From Candidatus Cloacimonadota bacterium (GTDB taxonomy: Bacteria; Cloacimonadota; Cloacimonadia; Cloacimonadales; TCS61): 9,278 nt of DNA. The translations under genes were made by a program, and so were the position numbers. Position 1 is the first letter of the stretch, and each line of letters opens with the position of its first letter. Positions 1-6,413 of the stretch are shown here, in pieces. The notes under the pieces were generated by a model. That model was given only the letters and a program-made list of their open reading frames with translations. It did not search any database and was not told where the DNA came from. The stretch is from positions 1-9,278 of the forward strand of contig DAOUUD010000057.1 in assembly GCA_030668345.1 (NCBI GenBank), given 5' to 3'.

Positions 1-2
1 TA

Positions 3-755
3 CGGGAAAGAGTGGAAGCTTTAAATAAAGGAATGACTCTTTCTGAAAACCAGATAGAAGCTCTTGCAGATAAATTTGCTCTTTATACCCAATATGCAAA
101 TCTATATGATAGATATGAGAAGTATTTCTGGAAAGAGATATCTCCCATCCTGGGTAGTGAATTTAATGCTCTTGGTCTCTCTGAAAATCTTTATCTTACC
201 GAAGTTATGAGAGAATATATTAAACGATATCAAGGCAATGAGATTTTACTTGGAATCAATTTCTGGCAGGATTATAATATTGAACTAAATGGTGACAAAA
301 CCAAAGAATTTCATCTTGGACCAAGTTTAAGTTATAATTCTTACAATAATATTAATCTAAAATATCAAATTAGAATATACTCAAAAATATCTTATCTTAA
401 ATATCTAAGTGATGAGTCTTCTGAAGATTCAAAGTTCATAATCGATTTCACTAATAGTCATCATTTTGATATAACAGATCGTATCAGATGGAATTCCAGC
501 ATAAGTCTGAATTACGATTATACCTGGTACGAGAATTTTAGTGGTTCTGTAATCTCAACTACACTGTCGTCGTATATCGATTATTTTATAGAGAATAATC
601 TTGCTTTAAACTGTCAGTTGACATCGAAATTAATACACGTAAGCTCAGAAATTTATGAAAACGATGCCAATGATTATGGATACTCTGATTTGAAACGTGA
701 CGAAAGGGTGAATTTATATTTCGGATGCAGGTATTATTTTGGGAGTATGTTCTAA
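3..755 (+). CDS. Partial CDS: C-terminal part of a probable outer-membrane beta-barrel protein
   Basis: The reading frame is open to the left edge (R-E-R before the GTG at 12), so the true start probably lies outside the window; positions 1-2 are part of a split codon. About the first 85 visible residues look helical. The rest is a run of short stretches with alternating polar and hydrophobic residues, rich in Tyr, Phe, Trp and Asn, as in transmembrane beta-strands. It ends in a strand-like segment closing with Phe (Y-F-G-C-R-Y-Y-F-G-S-M-F), the usual last residue of outer-membrane barrels. No signal peptide is visible, consistent with a missing N-terminus. I do not recognise a specific family. 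It lies 24-27 bp upstream of the first T9SS cargo gene on the same strand, so co-transcription is likely. The GTG at 12 has a possible weak ribosome site (GGGAAAG), but starting there would leave a barrel protein without an export signal. Confidence 0.6.
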   Translation, partial: RERVEALNKGMTLSENQIEALADKFALYTQYANLYDRYEKYFWKEISPILGSEFNALGLSENLYLTEVMREYIKRYQGNEILLGINFWQDYNIELNGDKTKEFHLGPSLSYNSYNNINLKYQIRIYSKISYLKYLSDESSEDSKFIIDFTNSHHFDITDRIRWNSSISLNYDYTWYENFSGSVISTTLSSYIDYFIENNLALNCQLTSKLIHVSSEIYENDANDYGYSDLKRDERVNLYFGCRYYFGSMF

Positions 756-771
756 TAATTTTTTACTAACC

Positions 772-778
772 GGGAGGT
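772..778 (+). promoter_or_regulatory. Ribosome binding site (GGGAGGT) that decides the next start
   Basis: GGAGG at 773-777 is a near-perfect Shine-Dalgarno sequence. It is followed by two adjacent ATG codons, at 780 and 783. The spacer is 2 nt to the first and 5 nt to the second, so 783 is the more likely initiation codon; the protein differs by only one Met. Confidence 0.7.
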
Positions 779-782
779 TATG

Positions 783-1829
783 ATGAAAAAAATGATTTTT
801 TTTGTAATACTCATTTCAGCAGGTTTGCTGCTGGCGAATCCGATAGTGGAAGGACCTTACATTACCGAGATCTTCTTCGATGAGATGGGTTGGTCTATAG
901 ATCTGTTTAATATGATGACGGAAGATAATCTTGATAACTGTAAGCTCTCGTCTAATGCTGGTGAAGTCTATTTTCTTACCGGGATTCTATTTCCATGGGG
1001 AACTTATCTCGTTGTTACACAAGCTGATCTGCAAACTCCACTTGTAATCGATGAACAGGGTGATCATGTTACTTCTTATTACTATGAATATGAAATATCC
1101 TGGTGCACCTTTGGTACTTTACAAACGATGGTGCTGGCGCCTACTGATGGACAATCTTTGGTTACTGTTTCATTTTCTTCAAATGGAGCAATGACAACGG
1201 ATGTATCATTTTGTAAAGACAATACTCCCACCTTGGGCGGTATAAATAATAATGGTGGGACTCATGGCATATTTAGCGGTTATGTGTTTGATTCACTGAT
1301 GAACCCCGTTCCCAATGTGCAGATTGAACATTTTCCGTATAATTATAATAGCCCCGATGTTGTAACAAATGAAAACGGCTATTTTGAAAAAGAAATGTAT
1401 GCTATGAACTTTTATTGTGATATCCATCTCGCTGCACTTGCTTCTATGGATTCAACTGTTTCCATAGAACCGGATAGTGTGAATTATTATGAATTTGTCT
1501 TTGAAAATTATGTAGTTGGTGTTAATGAACCTGAAGTTGTAATTCCCAGTCAGGATTACCATCTCTCCAACCATCCTAACCCCTTCAATCCTTCTACCAC
1601 TATTAATTTTTTCACCGCAGAGGACGCAGAGAACGCAGAGCTCGTAATCTTTAACTCCAAAGGGCAGAAGATCGATGAATTATCGATTCCAAATAGTCAA
1701 TCCGTCTCTGCCGGACAAAAATCTTCAATTACCTGGGAAGCAGATAAATTTCCATCGGGAGTTTACCTGTATAAATTAATAGTTGGTGGAAAAGAAGTTG
1801 CCAGTAATAAGATGCTGCTGTTGAAATAA
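783..1829 (+). CDS. Secreted protein with lamin-tail-like region, carboxypeptidase-regulatory-like domain and T9SS type A sorting domain
   Basis: This is a predicted exported cargo of the type IX secretion system. An N-terminal signal peptide (K-K, a hydrophobic core, then L-L-L-A before N-P) covers about residues 1-18. Residues about 22-140 resemble a divergent lamin-tail domain (I-T-E-I-F-F-D-E...W-S-I-D-L-F-N...G-T-Y-L-V-V); this is a pattern judgement. Residues about 160-240 resemble a carboxypeptidase-regulatory-like beta-sandwich (G-I-F-S-G-Y-V-F-D...P-V-P-N-V-Q-I...T-N-E-N-G-Y-F). Residues about 258-348 form a T9SS type A sorting domain with NHPNPFNPST, NSKGQK and SGVYLYKL, ending MLLLK; this domain is normally removed as the protein is anchored or released outside the cell. 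ATG 783 is chosen over ATG 780 because of ribosome-site spacing. A period-9 DNA repeat lies in frame within the sorting domain (1616-1640). The next gene begins within 15 bp. The molecular role is unknown; secretion and sorting are the confident part. Confidence 0.85.
   Translation: MKKMIFFVILISAGLLLANPIVEGPYITEIFFDEMGWSIDLFNMMTEDNLDNCKLSSNAGEVYFLTGILFPWGTYLVVTQADLQTPLVIDEQGDHVTSYYYEYEISWCTFGTLQTMVLAPTDGQSLVTVSFSSNGAMTTDVSFCKDNTPTLGGINNNGGTHGIFSGYVFDSLMNPVPNVQIEHFPYNYNSPDVVTNENGYFEKEMYAMNFYCDIHLAALASMDSTVSIEPDSVNYYEFVFENYVVGVNEPEVVIPSQDYHLSNHPNPFNPSTTINFFTAEDAENAELVIFNSKGQKIDELSIPNSQSVSAGQKSSITWEADKFPSGVYLYKLIVGGKEVASNKMLLLK
1614..1640 (+). repeat. Period-9 tandem repeat (CGCAGAGRA) inside a T9SS sorting domain
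   Basis: CGCAGAGGA (1616-1624), CGCAGAGAA (1625-1633) and CGCAGAG (1634-1640) follow each other directly. They are read in frame as T-A-E-D-A-E-N-A-E, between the first beta-strand (T-I-N-F-F) and the next (L-V-I-F-N). The base composition contrasts with the AT-rich surroundings. Similar ACCGCAGAG-type repeats are, from memory, dispersed in non-coding DNA of several environmental bacteria; that link is not verified here. Confidence 0.75.
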
Positions 1830-1834
1830 GATTG
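1722..1834 (+). repeat. 113-bp direct repeat, copy 1 (sorting-domain end, stop codon and next start)
   Basis: This segment aligns without gaps to 2936-3048 with 6 mismatches in 113 bp by hand count. It encodes the last part of the sorting domain (from S-S-I-T-W-E-A-D to M-L-L-L-K), then the TAA stop, the intercistronic GA and a TTG that is in frame with the following gene. Confidence 0.9.
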
Positions 1835-1843
1835 GAAATTAAA

Positions 1844-3043
1844 ATGAAATATTTATTACTTATTTTACTTACCTTCTCCCTGTTATACGCCTACGATTGG
1901 ACTCCGATTTATTCCGGAGACCATGAGATTTACGATTTTTCTCTTTGCCAGACCGGCTTGAATCAGTATGCTTTGGCTTGCGAAGACGGCTTGCTTATTT
2001 ATAATGGAGATACCTGGACACATCATCCCAGTTCGCTTCCGGTTTGGAATGTGCTGCCTTATGTGGATCAGCAACTGATCCTGGTTCAGGGTAATGGCAG
2101 TTATTCCGATGGAGTTTACAAATTTAACGAATATACTGGAGAATTTGAAGTTATCGAATGGATATACTATCCCATTTTCTTGGTTTATAATGAAAACCAG
2201 CAGGAATATTTCATCGGATCAAATCAGGGATTATACAAATCCAATGATGGATTGGAGTGGGAAGAACTAACGTTTTTTGAAAGTTATAGTTGCATGTTGA
2301 TGGTTTTCTATGAAAATCATTATGTTGTATCAGCTTTAGGAACTTATTTTGGACCCTTTTATTCCGATGATTATGGTCAAACCTGGAATACTCCCACAAT
2401 CTTTTCTGCTATGTTTGATATGTCTTTCAATAACGATGGTAGACTGTATGCAGTAGATCCTGGTCCAACTCCATTTTCGGGATTATTAAGTTCTGATGAT
2501 TTTGGAGCCACCTGGGAAATTGAATATGGTTATGAAAGTTTATCATCTGTTTGTTGCGATTTAGTTGGCAATGTGTTTGTAGCTGGAGACGCACCAGCTG
2601 TTGATGTCATTGCAATGTGGGTGAATGGAGAATTCATACAAATGAATGAGGGTTTACCGACAGATTATGTTATTAAACTTAAGGTAAATCCAGCAATGAG
2701 CAGTATTCACATGATGGCTCTTGCAGATGGAGGAGCTTACATTTTAACAAATTACACATCTACAGAACCTGTTCTTCCTAAACCAGAAATCAGCCTTTCG
2801 AATCACCCAAATCCATTCAACCCATCCACCGAGATCAGTTTTCAGACTTCAGACTTCAGTGGTCGAACTTTAGAAATTGAAATCTATAATTCCAAAGGGC
2901 AGAAGGTCGATGAATTATCAGTTCATAATAATCAGTCTTCAATTACCTGGGAAGCAGATAATTTTCCATCTGGAGTATATCTGTATAAATTAATAGTTGG
3001 TGGAAAAGAAGTAGCCAGCAATAAGATGCTGCTGTTGAAATAA
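1844..3043 (+). CDS. Secreted Asp-box (BNR/sortilin-like) propeller protein with T9SS type A sorting domain
   Basis: This is a predicted surface or released protein of 399 residues. The signal peptide M-K-Y-L-L-L-I-L-L-T-F-S-L-L-Y-A probably ends before Y-D-W. The body (about 17-310) has repeated short strands and Asp-box motifs typical of sialidase/BNR and photosynthesis-stability-factor-type beta-propellers: S-N-D-G-L-E-W near residue 133, S-D-D-Y-G-Q-T-W near 174 and S-D-D-F-G-A-T-W near 217. No sialidase catalytic set is evident, so an enzyme function is not claimed. Residues about 315-399 form the T9SS sorting domain (LSNHPNPFNPST, NSKGQK, SGVYLYKL, final K). ATG 1844 is chosen because it starts directly with a signal peptide; an in-frame TTG at 1832, just 2 bp after the preceding stop, would add M-E-I-K and is a real alternative. 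The sorting domain is nearly identical in DNA to that of the preceding gene, while the N-terminal parts are unrelated. Confidence 0.85.
   Translation: MKYLLLILLTFSLLYAYDWTPIYSGDHEIYDFSLCQTGLNQYALACEDGLLIYNGDTWTHHPSSLPVWNVLPYVDQQLILVQGNGSYSDGVYKFNEYTGEFEVIEWIYYPIFLVYNENQQEYFIGSNQGLYKSNDGLEWEELTFFESYSCMLMVFYENHYVVSALGTYFGPFYSDDYGQTWNTPTIFSAMFDMSFNNDGRLYAVDPGPTPFSGLLSSDDFGATWEIEYGYESLSSVCCDLVGNVFVAGDAPAVDVIAMWVNGEFIQMNEGLPTDYVIKLKVNPAMSSIHMMALADGGAYILTNYTSTEPVLPKPEISLSNHPNPFNPSTEISFQTSDFSGRTLEIEIYNSKGQKVDELSVHNNQSSITWEADNFPSGVYLYKLIVGGKEVASNKMLLLK
2841..2859 (+). repeat. Period-7 tandem repeat (TTCAGAC) at the same sorting-domain position
   Basis: TTCAGAC (2841-2847), TTCAGAC (2848-2854) and TTCAG (2855-2859) are contiguous and encode F-Q-T-S-D-F-S. 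They fall between the E-I-S-F strand and the E-I-E-I-Y-N-S-K-G-Q-K strand. The upstream paralogue carries its period-9 repeat at this same point. Confidence 0.7.
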
Positions 3044-3048
3044 GATTG
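2936..3048 (+). repeat. 113-bp direct repeat, copy 2
   Basis: This is the second copy of the segment at 1722-1834, about 95% identical. It again runs from the sorting-domain C-terminus through TAA and GA to TTG. Here the TTG (3046-3048) is the only plausible start of the following gene, so the repeat carries a stop/start junction. Confidence 0.9.
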
Positions 3049-3621
3049 AAGAAATTATTTTTACTTTTCATACTGTTTTTCATTACATATCTTTTTCCCC
3101 TCGATCTGCAATTCTTCCGCGAGGATCTATCGTTTGAGATCAAAGAAGATCATTTCTATGTAGATGGGTTGTATTATTTTCGCAACATAAGTAACAAAGA
3201 ACTAAAACAAAGACTTATTTATCCTTTTCCACAGGATCCTGCGTACGGAAAGGTTGATTCTCTTTTTGTAATAAACGTTATAGACTCAACTATTACAGCT
3301 AATATGCAAATTGGAGATAAAGGTGCTTCCTTCACTATTCAGATCGATCCCGATTCGACGGCAATTTACAGGATTGGTTACCGGCAGGAGCTTAAAGATA
3401 AAAAGGCAGAATATATTCTTACTACAACCCAGACATGGGGCAGACCGTTCGAACAAGTGAATTACACCCTGACTTTTCCCAGAGAACTTCAGCTTGATTC
3501 GATTTCCTATATGCCGGATAGTCTGAGGGAAGAAAATAATAGATATATTTTCTTTTGGTATAAAGAAAACTTCATACCGGATAGGAATTTCATTATTCAT
3601 TTCTCAAAGAAAGAAGAATAG
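3046..3621 (+). CDS. Hypothetical exported beta-rich protein (TTG start)
   Basis: This is a 191-residue protein of unknown function. Residues 1-17 are a very hydrophobic signal-peptide-like segment (M-K-K-L-F-L-L-F-I-L-F-F), without a clear A-X-A site or lipobox Cys. The rest alternates in beta-strand fashion (F-Y-V-D-G-L-Y-Y-F-R-N-I-S-N, then a Y-P-F-P-Q-D-P turn) and suggests one or two Ig-like sandwiches. I do not recognise a named family. It has no T9SS sorting domain, unlike the two genes before it, so it may stay in the periplasm. TTG at 3046 is chosen because a stop lies upstream in frame at 3022-3024, the next ATG is about 250 bp inside, and only this start gives the signal sequence. 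It begins 2 bp after the upstream stop and lacks a good ribosome site, so translational coupling is likely. Confidence 0.7.
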   Translation: MKKLFLLFILFFITYLFPLDLQFFREDLSFEIKEDHFYVDGLYYFRNISNKELKQRLIYPFPQDPAYGKVDSLFVINVIDSTITANMQIGDKGASFTIQIDPDSTAIYRIGYRQELKDKKAEYILTTTQTWGRPFEQVNYTLTFPRELQLDSISYMPDSLREENNRYIFFWYKENFIPDRNFIIHFSKKEE

Positions 3622-3704
3622 AGATTTTTTTACATTCCCAAACAGACCTGTTATTCAACAGGTTAAAAGTTTGGGAACGAGTAAGAAATAGAATTTTTTT
3701 ACAT
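3617..3704. repeat. REP-like nested palindrome flanked by 18-19-bp direct repeats
   Basis: TTCCCAAAC (3635-3643) pairs perfectly with GTTTGGGAA (3669-3677). Inside, ACCTGTT (3646-3652) pairs perfectly with AACAGGT (3657-3663) around the loop ATTC; AG and TAAAA are left as an internal loop. On both sides lie near-identical sequences: AATAGAGATTTTTTTACAT (3617-3635) and AATAGAATTTTTTTACAT (3687-3704), differing by one G. The left copy overlaps the stop codon of the preceding gene. The outer arm plus ACGAG resembles the TTCCCAAGC/GCTTGGGAACG dispersed palindromes seen in many environmental bacteria (from memory). It could also end transcription of the upstream operon, but the 7-T run begins 16 bp after the stem, which is not a classic terminator. 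Confidence 0.75.
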
Positions 3705-3725
3705 AATTAATCAAGAATTATTACA

Positions 3726-3753
3726 TTGACAAATAAGAGTAGTTCAGGATTTT
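3726..3753 (+). promoter_or_regulatory. Possible weak promoter for the PHP gene
   Basis: A perfect TTGACA (3726-3731) is followed after 16 bp by GATTTT (3748-3753), which matches TATAAT at only three positions. The location is right: after the palindrome and about 35 bp before the next start. The -10 match is poor, and FCB-group sigma factors often use different elements, so this is tentative. Confidence 0.25.
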
Positions 3754-3786
3754 CAAACAAAAAAAATATATGAAATAAGGTGTTTG

Positions 3787-4608
3787 ATGAAAAAAATAGA
3801 CCTCCATGTTCATACGAACTTTTCGGATGGTTTGTATTCCCCAAAAGAAGTAATCGATCTGGCTAAAGAGCATGATTATGGTGTTATAGCTATCACCGAT
3901 CATGATAACATTGGCGGTTATCTTCATATCAGAGATTATGCAAAACAGGTTGGAATAGAACTGATACCGGGAGTTGAAATAAGCACAAATCACAAAGGAC
4001 GGGATGTTCACATCCTGGCTTATGATTTTGATCTGGATAACTTGGAATTGAAAGAACTATTACAGAAGATCTATGACAGCCGTTTTGAGCGTGCTGTAAA
4101 AATTATCGAAAAATTAAATAAACGAGGAATAGATATTTCAATTGAAGATGTGCAGAACTTTGCTGGAGAGAATAATTATATTGGCCGACCTCATATTGCC
4201 AGGGCTATGATCGAAGGTGGATATTGTGCCCACAAATACGAGGCTTTTGAACTTCATATCGGAGAACACTGTTATGCCTACGTGCCCAAATTTGCGCCGT
4301 CTTCCAAAAAAGCTATTAAAACAATTCACAAAGCAAATGGAATCAGCGTACTGGCGCATCCATACACTTTGGGAGACGATAGATTGATCTATGACCTTAT
4401 TCGGTATGGTTTAATGGGAATGGAAGTATTCTATGCAAAATGCAATGATGAAACAATTTATCATTACAATGAAATAGCACAGAAAAACTATCTTATAAGA
4501 ACTGGTGGCAGCGATTTTCATGGAGATGGAATAGACCTTGAGATTTTCGGTAATTACACAGCTCCTGACTTCATACTCGAAGAAATGAACAGGGGAGAAA
4601 ATGAATAG
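3787..4608 (+). CDS. PHP-domain phosphoesterase, TrpH/YciV type
   Basis: This is a predicted cytoplasmic metal-dependent phosphoesterase of 273 residues. Characterised relatives (E. coli YciV, also called RNase AM or TrpH) remove nucleotides from short RNA 5' ends and hydrolyse 3',5'-bisphosphonucleotides; which substrate applies here is not known. The full trinuclear metal site is visible: H7-V-H9, D14, D38-H39-D40, E64 in P-G-V-E-I, H75, H191 in L-A-H-P, and D243/H245 in G-S-D-F-H-G. The insertion typical of this subfamily (about 80-180), with R134-P-H136, is also present. Length is close to the 293 residues of YciV. ATG 3787 is preferred over the adjacent TTG 3784 because AAGG at 3777-3780 is 6 nt away. 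Its end overlaps the next gene by 8 bp, so the two are translationally coupled. Confidence 0.9.
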   Translation: MKKIDLHVHTNFSDGLYSPKEVIDLAKEHDYGVIAITDHDNIGGYLHIRDYAKQVGIELIPGVEISTNHKGRDVHILAYDFDLDNLELKELLQKIYDSRFERAVKIIEKLNKRGIDISIEDVQNFAGENNYIGRPHIARAMIEGGYCAHKYEAFELHIGEHCYAYVPKFAPSSKKAIKTIHKANGISVLAHPYTLGDDRLIYDLIRYGLMGMEVFYAKCNDETIYHYNEIAQKNYLIRTGGSDFHGDGIDLEIFGNYTAPDFILEEMNRGENE

Positions 4609-5176
4609 ATTAGAGAATATTATCGATATTAATAAACGGAAAGGCTTCCCACGTGTTTATAGGTTCAACCAGTTTATCCGCTGGTTTACATTGAGCTTTG
4701 GTACGCTGGCAATAGTCTATTCTTTCTGGCTGATATTTACAAAAGTTAATGCTGATTCATCTAAATTTCAACAATTTGTTCCGTTTGCCATAATGTTCCT
4801 GGCATTGAATTCGGTTTTTCGTAATCTCTTTTCTTTGAATAGTATTCGCTTCCAAAAGGATGCTATAGCTTTTCGATATTTACTGAGAAAATCTGTAAAG
4901 ATACCCTGGGTTGATATTCTTAAAATAGAGCTTAATTATTCCAAACGAAAAATGATACGTCTGCTATACACAAATAATGGTGAAGAGAAGAATTTTGAAT
5001 TTACCATTAATTTTCCTGATATGCTGGAGATAGTGAACAGTATTGCAGAAATGAATCCGAACATCAAATATGATGAATTTATAGAGAAAGTGATCATCAC
5101 ACCTCAGGAAAAAGAACAAATCCAGAAAAAGCAGGTAGAGACTTCTAAACAAGAGCAGAAAACAGAAGAAAAATAA
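4601..5176 (+). CDS. Two-helix membrane protein with possible bacterial PH-like domain
   Basis: This is an unrecognised 191-residue inner-membrane protein. Two hydrophobic helices are visible at about residues 27-48 and 57-78, followed by an Arg/Lys boundary. Residues about 80-155 have the strand pattern of a bacterial PH domain (S-I-R-F-Q-K-D-A-I-A-F-R-Y...K-I-P-W-V-D-I-L-K-I-E-L, then a closing helix D-M-L-E-I-V-N-S-I). In such proteins this domain usually lies on the cytoplasmic side; the assignment is by pattern only. The tail (about 165-191) is a charged Lys/Gln/Glu-rich helix. ATG 4601 has AGGGGA at 4591-4596, and the gene overlaps the upstream stop by 8 bp (ATGAATAG). The close coupling suggests a link with the PHP enzyme, but no function can be deduced. 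Confidence 0.75.
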   Translation: MNRLENIIDINKRKGFPRVYRFNQFIRWFTLSFGTLAIVYSFWLIFTKVNADSSKFQQFVPFAIMFLALNSVFRNLFSLNSIRFQKDAIAFRYLLRKSVKIPWVDILKIELNYSKRKMIRLLYTNNGEEKNFEFTINFPDMLEIVNSIAEMNPNIKYDEFIEKVIITPQEKEQIQKKQVETSKQEQKTEEK

Positions 5177-5228
5177 TCTATTAATTCATTATAATCAAAT
5201 TTTGCAAATCTTTTATTCTTGACTTTAA

Positions 5229-5248
5229 AAAAAGGAAACCACCTTTTT
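5229..5248. other. Weak A/T-rich hairpin in the gap before the glycosyltransferase
   Basis: AAAAAGG (5229-5235) can pair with CCTTTTT (5242-5248) around AAACCA. Only two G-C pairs support it and no T-run follows the stem, so it would be a poor terminator. A TTGACT at 5219-5224 sits next to it, but I find no convincing -10 at 16-18 bp. The rest of the 110-bp gap shows nothing else. Confidence 0.25.
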
Positions 5249-5276
5249 GCTTAAAAGCTATGTAAAGATTAATTAC

Positions 5277-5281
5277 GAGGA
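5277..5281 (+). promoter_or_regulatory. Ribosome binding site (GAGGA) supporting a TTG start
   Basis: GAGGA lies 5 nt before the TTG at 5287. No ATG is available nearby in this frame, and the encoded N-terminus begins directly with the first strand of the glycosyltransferase fold, so the TTG start is well supported. Confidence 0.65.
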
Positions 5282-5286
5282 ATAAA

Positions 5287-6411
5287 TTGGAAATAAAAAA
5301 AAGATACGCTGTAGTCGGTCCTGTCTACCCATTCAGAGGCGGAATTTCTCAATTCACTTCTCATCTGGTGGAAACGCTTGGTAAGAATAGTGAGATCCTC
5401 TGTATTAATTTTCAGAAACAGTATCCCTCTTTGATCTTTCCCGGGCAGAGTCAATACGATAGAAGTAATGTTTTTCTGCAAGTTCCCAATGAAAGGATAT
5501 TAACTCCTTACAATCCGCTTACTTTTGGCAAGACTGCAAAGAGAATATTAGATTTTCAACCAGAACAGGTTTTTTTCAGTTACTGGATTCCATTCACAGC
5601 TTATGCATATAGTATGATCTCCAGAAAGATAAAGAAAAGATCTAATAATATCGTTATCAAGACAATAGCACATAACCTGGAGAGTCATGAAAAGTGGGCG
5701 TTTGAAGATAAATTGACCCGTTATGCCATGAAGTATTCCGATTCGGTCATCACACTTTCCGAATCGGTATATGACATTGGCTTGAAATTGTTCCCGAACA
5801 AGGATATTATTCTGGGGTTTCATCCTACATATTCCTATTACAATAACAACCGGTTCACAAAAAAAGAAGCCAAAGAAAAAATGGGTTTGGAAGGTAAAAA
5901 AGTTATTCTGTTCTTTGGTTATATAAAACCATATAAAGGCCTGGACATTCTCATCAAGTCGCTGCCTTACGTACTTGAACAAATGCCCGATGCTCACCTT
6001 CTTATTGTAGGCGAAGTATATGGAAATTCAAGACAATATTACGATCTTATTAATGATCTGGATCTTAATAATTATGTAACTTTCCGCCGGCAGTACGTAC
6101 CTAATGAACAGGTGGAAATATTTTTTAAAGCGTCAGATGTTCTGGCTTTACCATATATTCATGCAACCCAGAGTGGTGTTGCTCAGATTGGTTTTGATAT
6201 GGGACTGGGAGCTGTGGTTACTCCAGTGGGAGGTCTACCAGAGATAATCACAGATAAAGAAACAGGGGTTGTAGCTCATTCCACTTCACCTGAAGATTTC
6301 GCTCTTGCTATCAAAGCTTTTTTCCGGCTTGGGAAAAAACATATCATAGAAAGAGCAGAAAAAGAAAACAGAAAATATTCCTGGGATGTCTTTGCAAAAT
6401 TAGTAACATAA
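5287..6411 (+). CDS. GT-B glycosyltransferase, family GT4
   Basis: This enzyme should transfer a sugar from a nucleotide-sugar donor, probably in cell-envelope polysaccharide or glycan synthesis; donor and acceptor cannot be read from the sequence. The 374 residues show the two Rossmann-like halves of the GT-B fold. The N-terminal one has the Gly-rich loop G-P-V-Y-P-F-R-G-G-I-S-Q-F (11-23). The C-terminal glycosyl-transferase group 1 domain (about 200-350) has I-L-F-F-G-Y-I-K-P-Y-K-G (207-218) and V-G-G-L-P-E-I (314-320). The usual E-X7-E donor motif is replaced by Q-S-G-V-A-Q-I-G-F (295-303), a variation I recall in a GT4 subset. There is no signal peptide or membrane segment. The start is TTG with GAGGA upstream. 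It stands 110 bp after the previous gene, so it may have its own promoter, and a strong terminator follows immediately. Confidence 0.88.
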   Translation: MEIKKRYAVVGPVYPFRGGISQFTSHLVETLGKNSEILCINFQKQYPSLIFPGQSQYDRSNVFLQVPNERILTPYNPLTFGKTAKRILDFQPEQVFFSYWIPFTAYAYSMISRKIKKRSNNIVIKTIAHNLESHEKWAFEDKLTRYAMKYSDSVITLSESVYDIGLKLFPNKDIILGFHPTYSYYNNNRFTKKEAKEKMGLEGKKVILFFGYIKPYKGLDILIKSLPYVLEQMPDAHLLIVGEVYGNSRQYYDLINDLDLNNYVTFRRQYVPNEQVEIFFKASDVLALPYIHATQSGVAQIGFDMGLGAVVTPVGGLPEIITDKETGVVAHSTSPEDFALAIKAFFRLGKKHIIERAEKENRKYSWDVFAKLVT

Positions 6412-6413
6412 AA

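Noticed and set aside
12..14. GTG at 12 as the true start of the first gene
   Set aside because: The frame is open to the window edge and a start here would give a barrel-like protein without a signal peptide; the weak GGGAAAG upstream is not enough.
1844..3043. Sialidase activity for the Asp-box protein
   Set aside because: Asp boxes are structural; no catalytic Arg triad or Tyr/Glu pair could be recognised.
3635..3700. Palindrome as a standard intrinsic terminator
   Set aside because: The T-run begins 16 bp after the stem and an equal T-run lies before it as part of a direct repeat; a terminator role is possible but does not explain the flanks.
5219..5264. TTGACT promoter before the glycosyltransferase
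   Set aside because: No acceptable -10 occurs at 15-19 bp; the nearest TATGTA is too far away.
5548..5997. 149-codon open frame on the minus strand
   Set aside because: It lies fully inside the glycosyltransferase gene, opposite strand, with odd composition and no ribosome site; it is a shadow frame.
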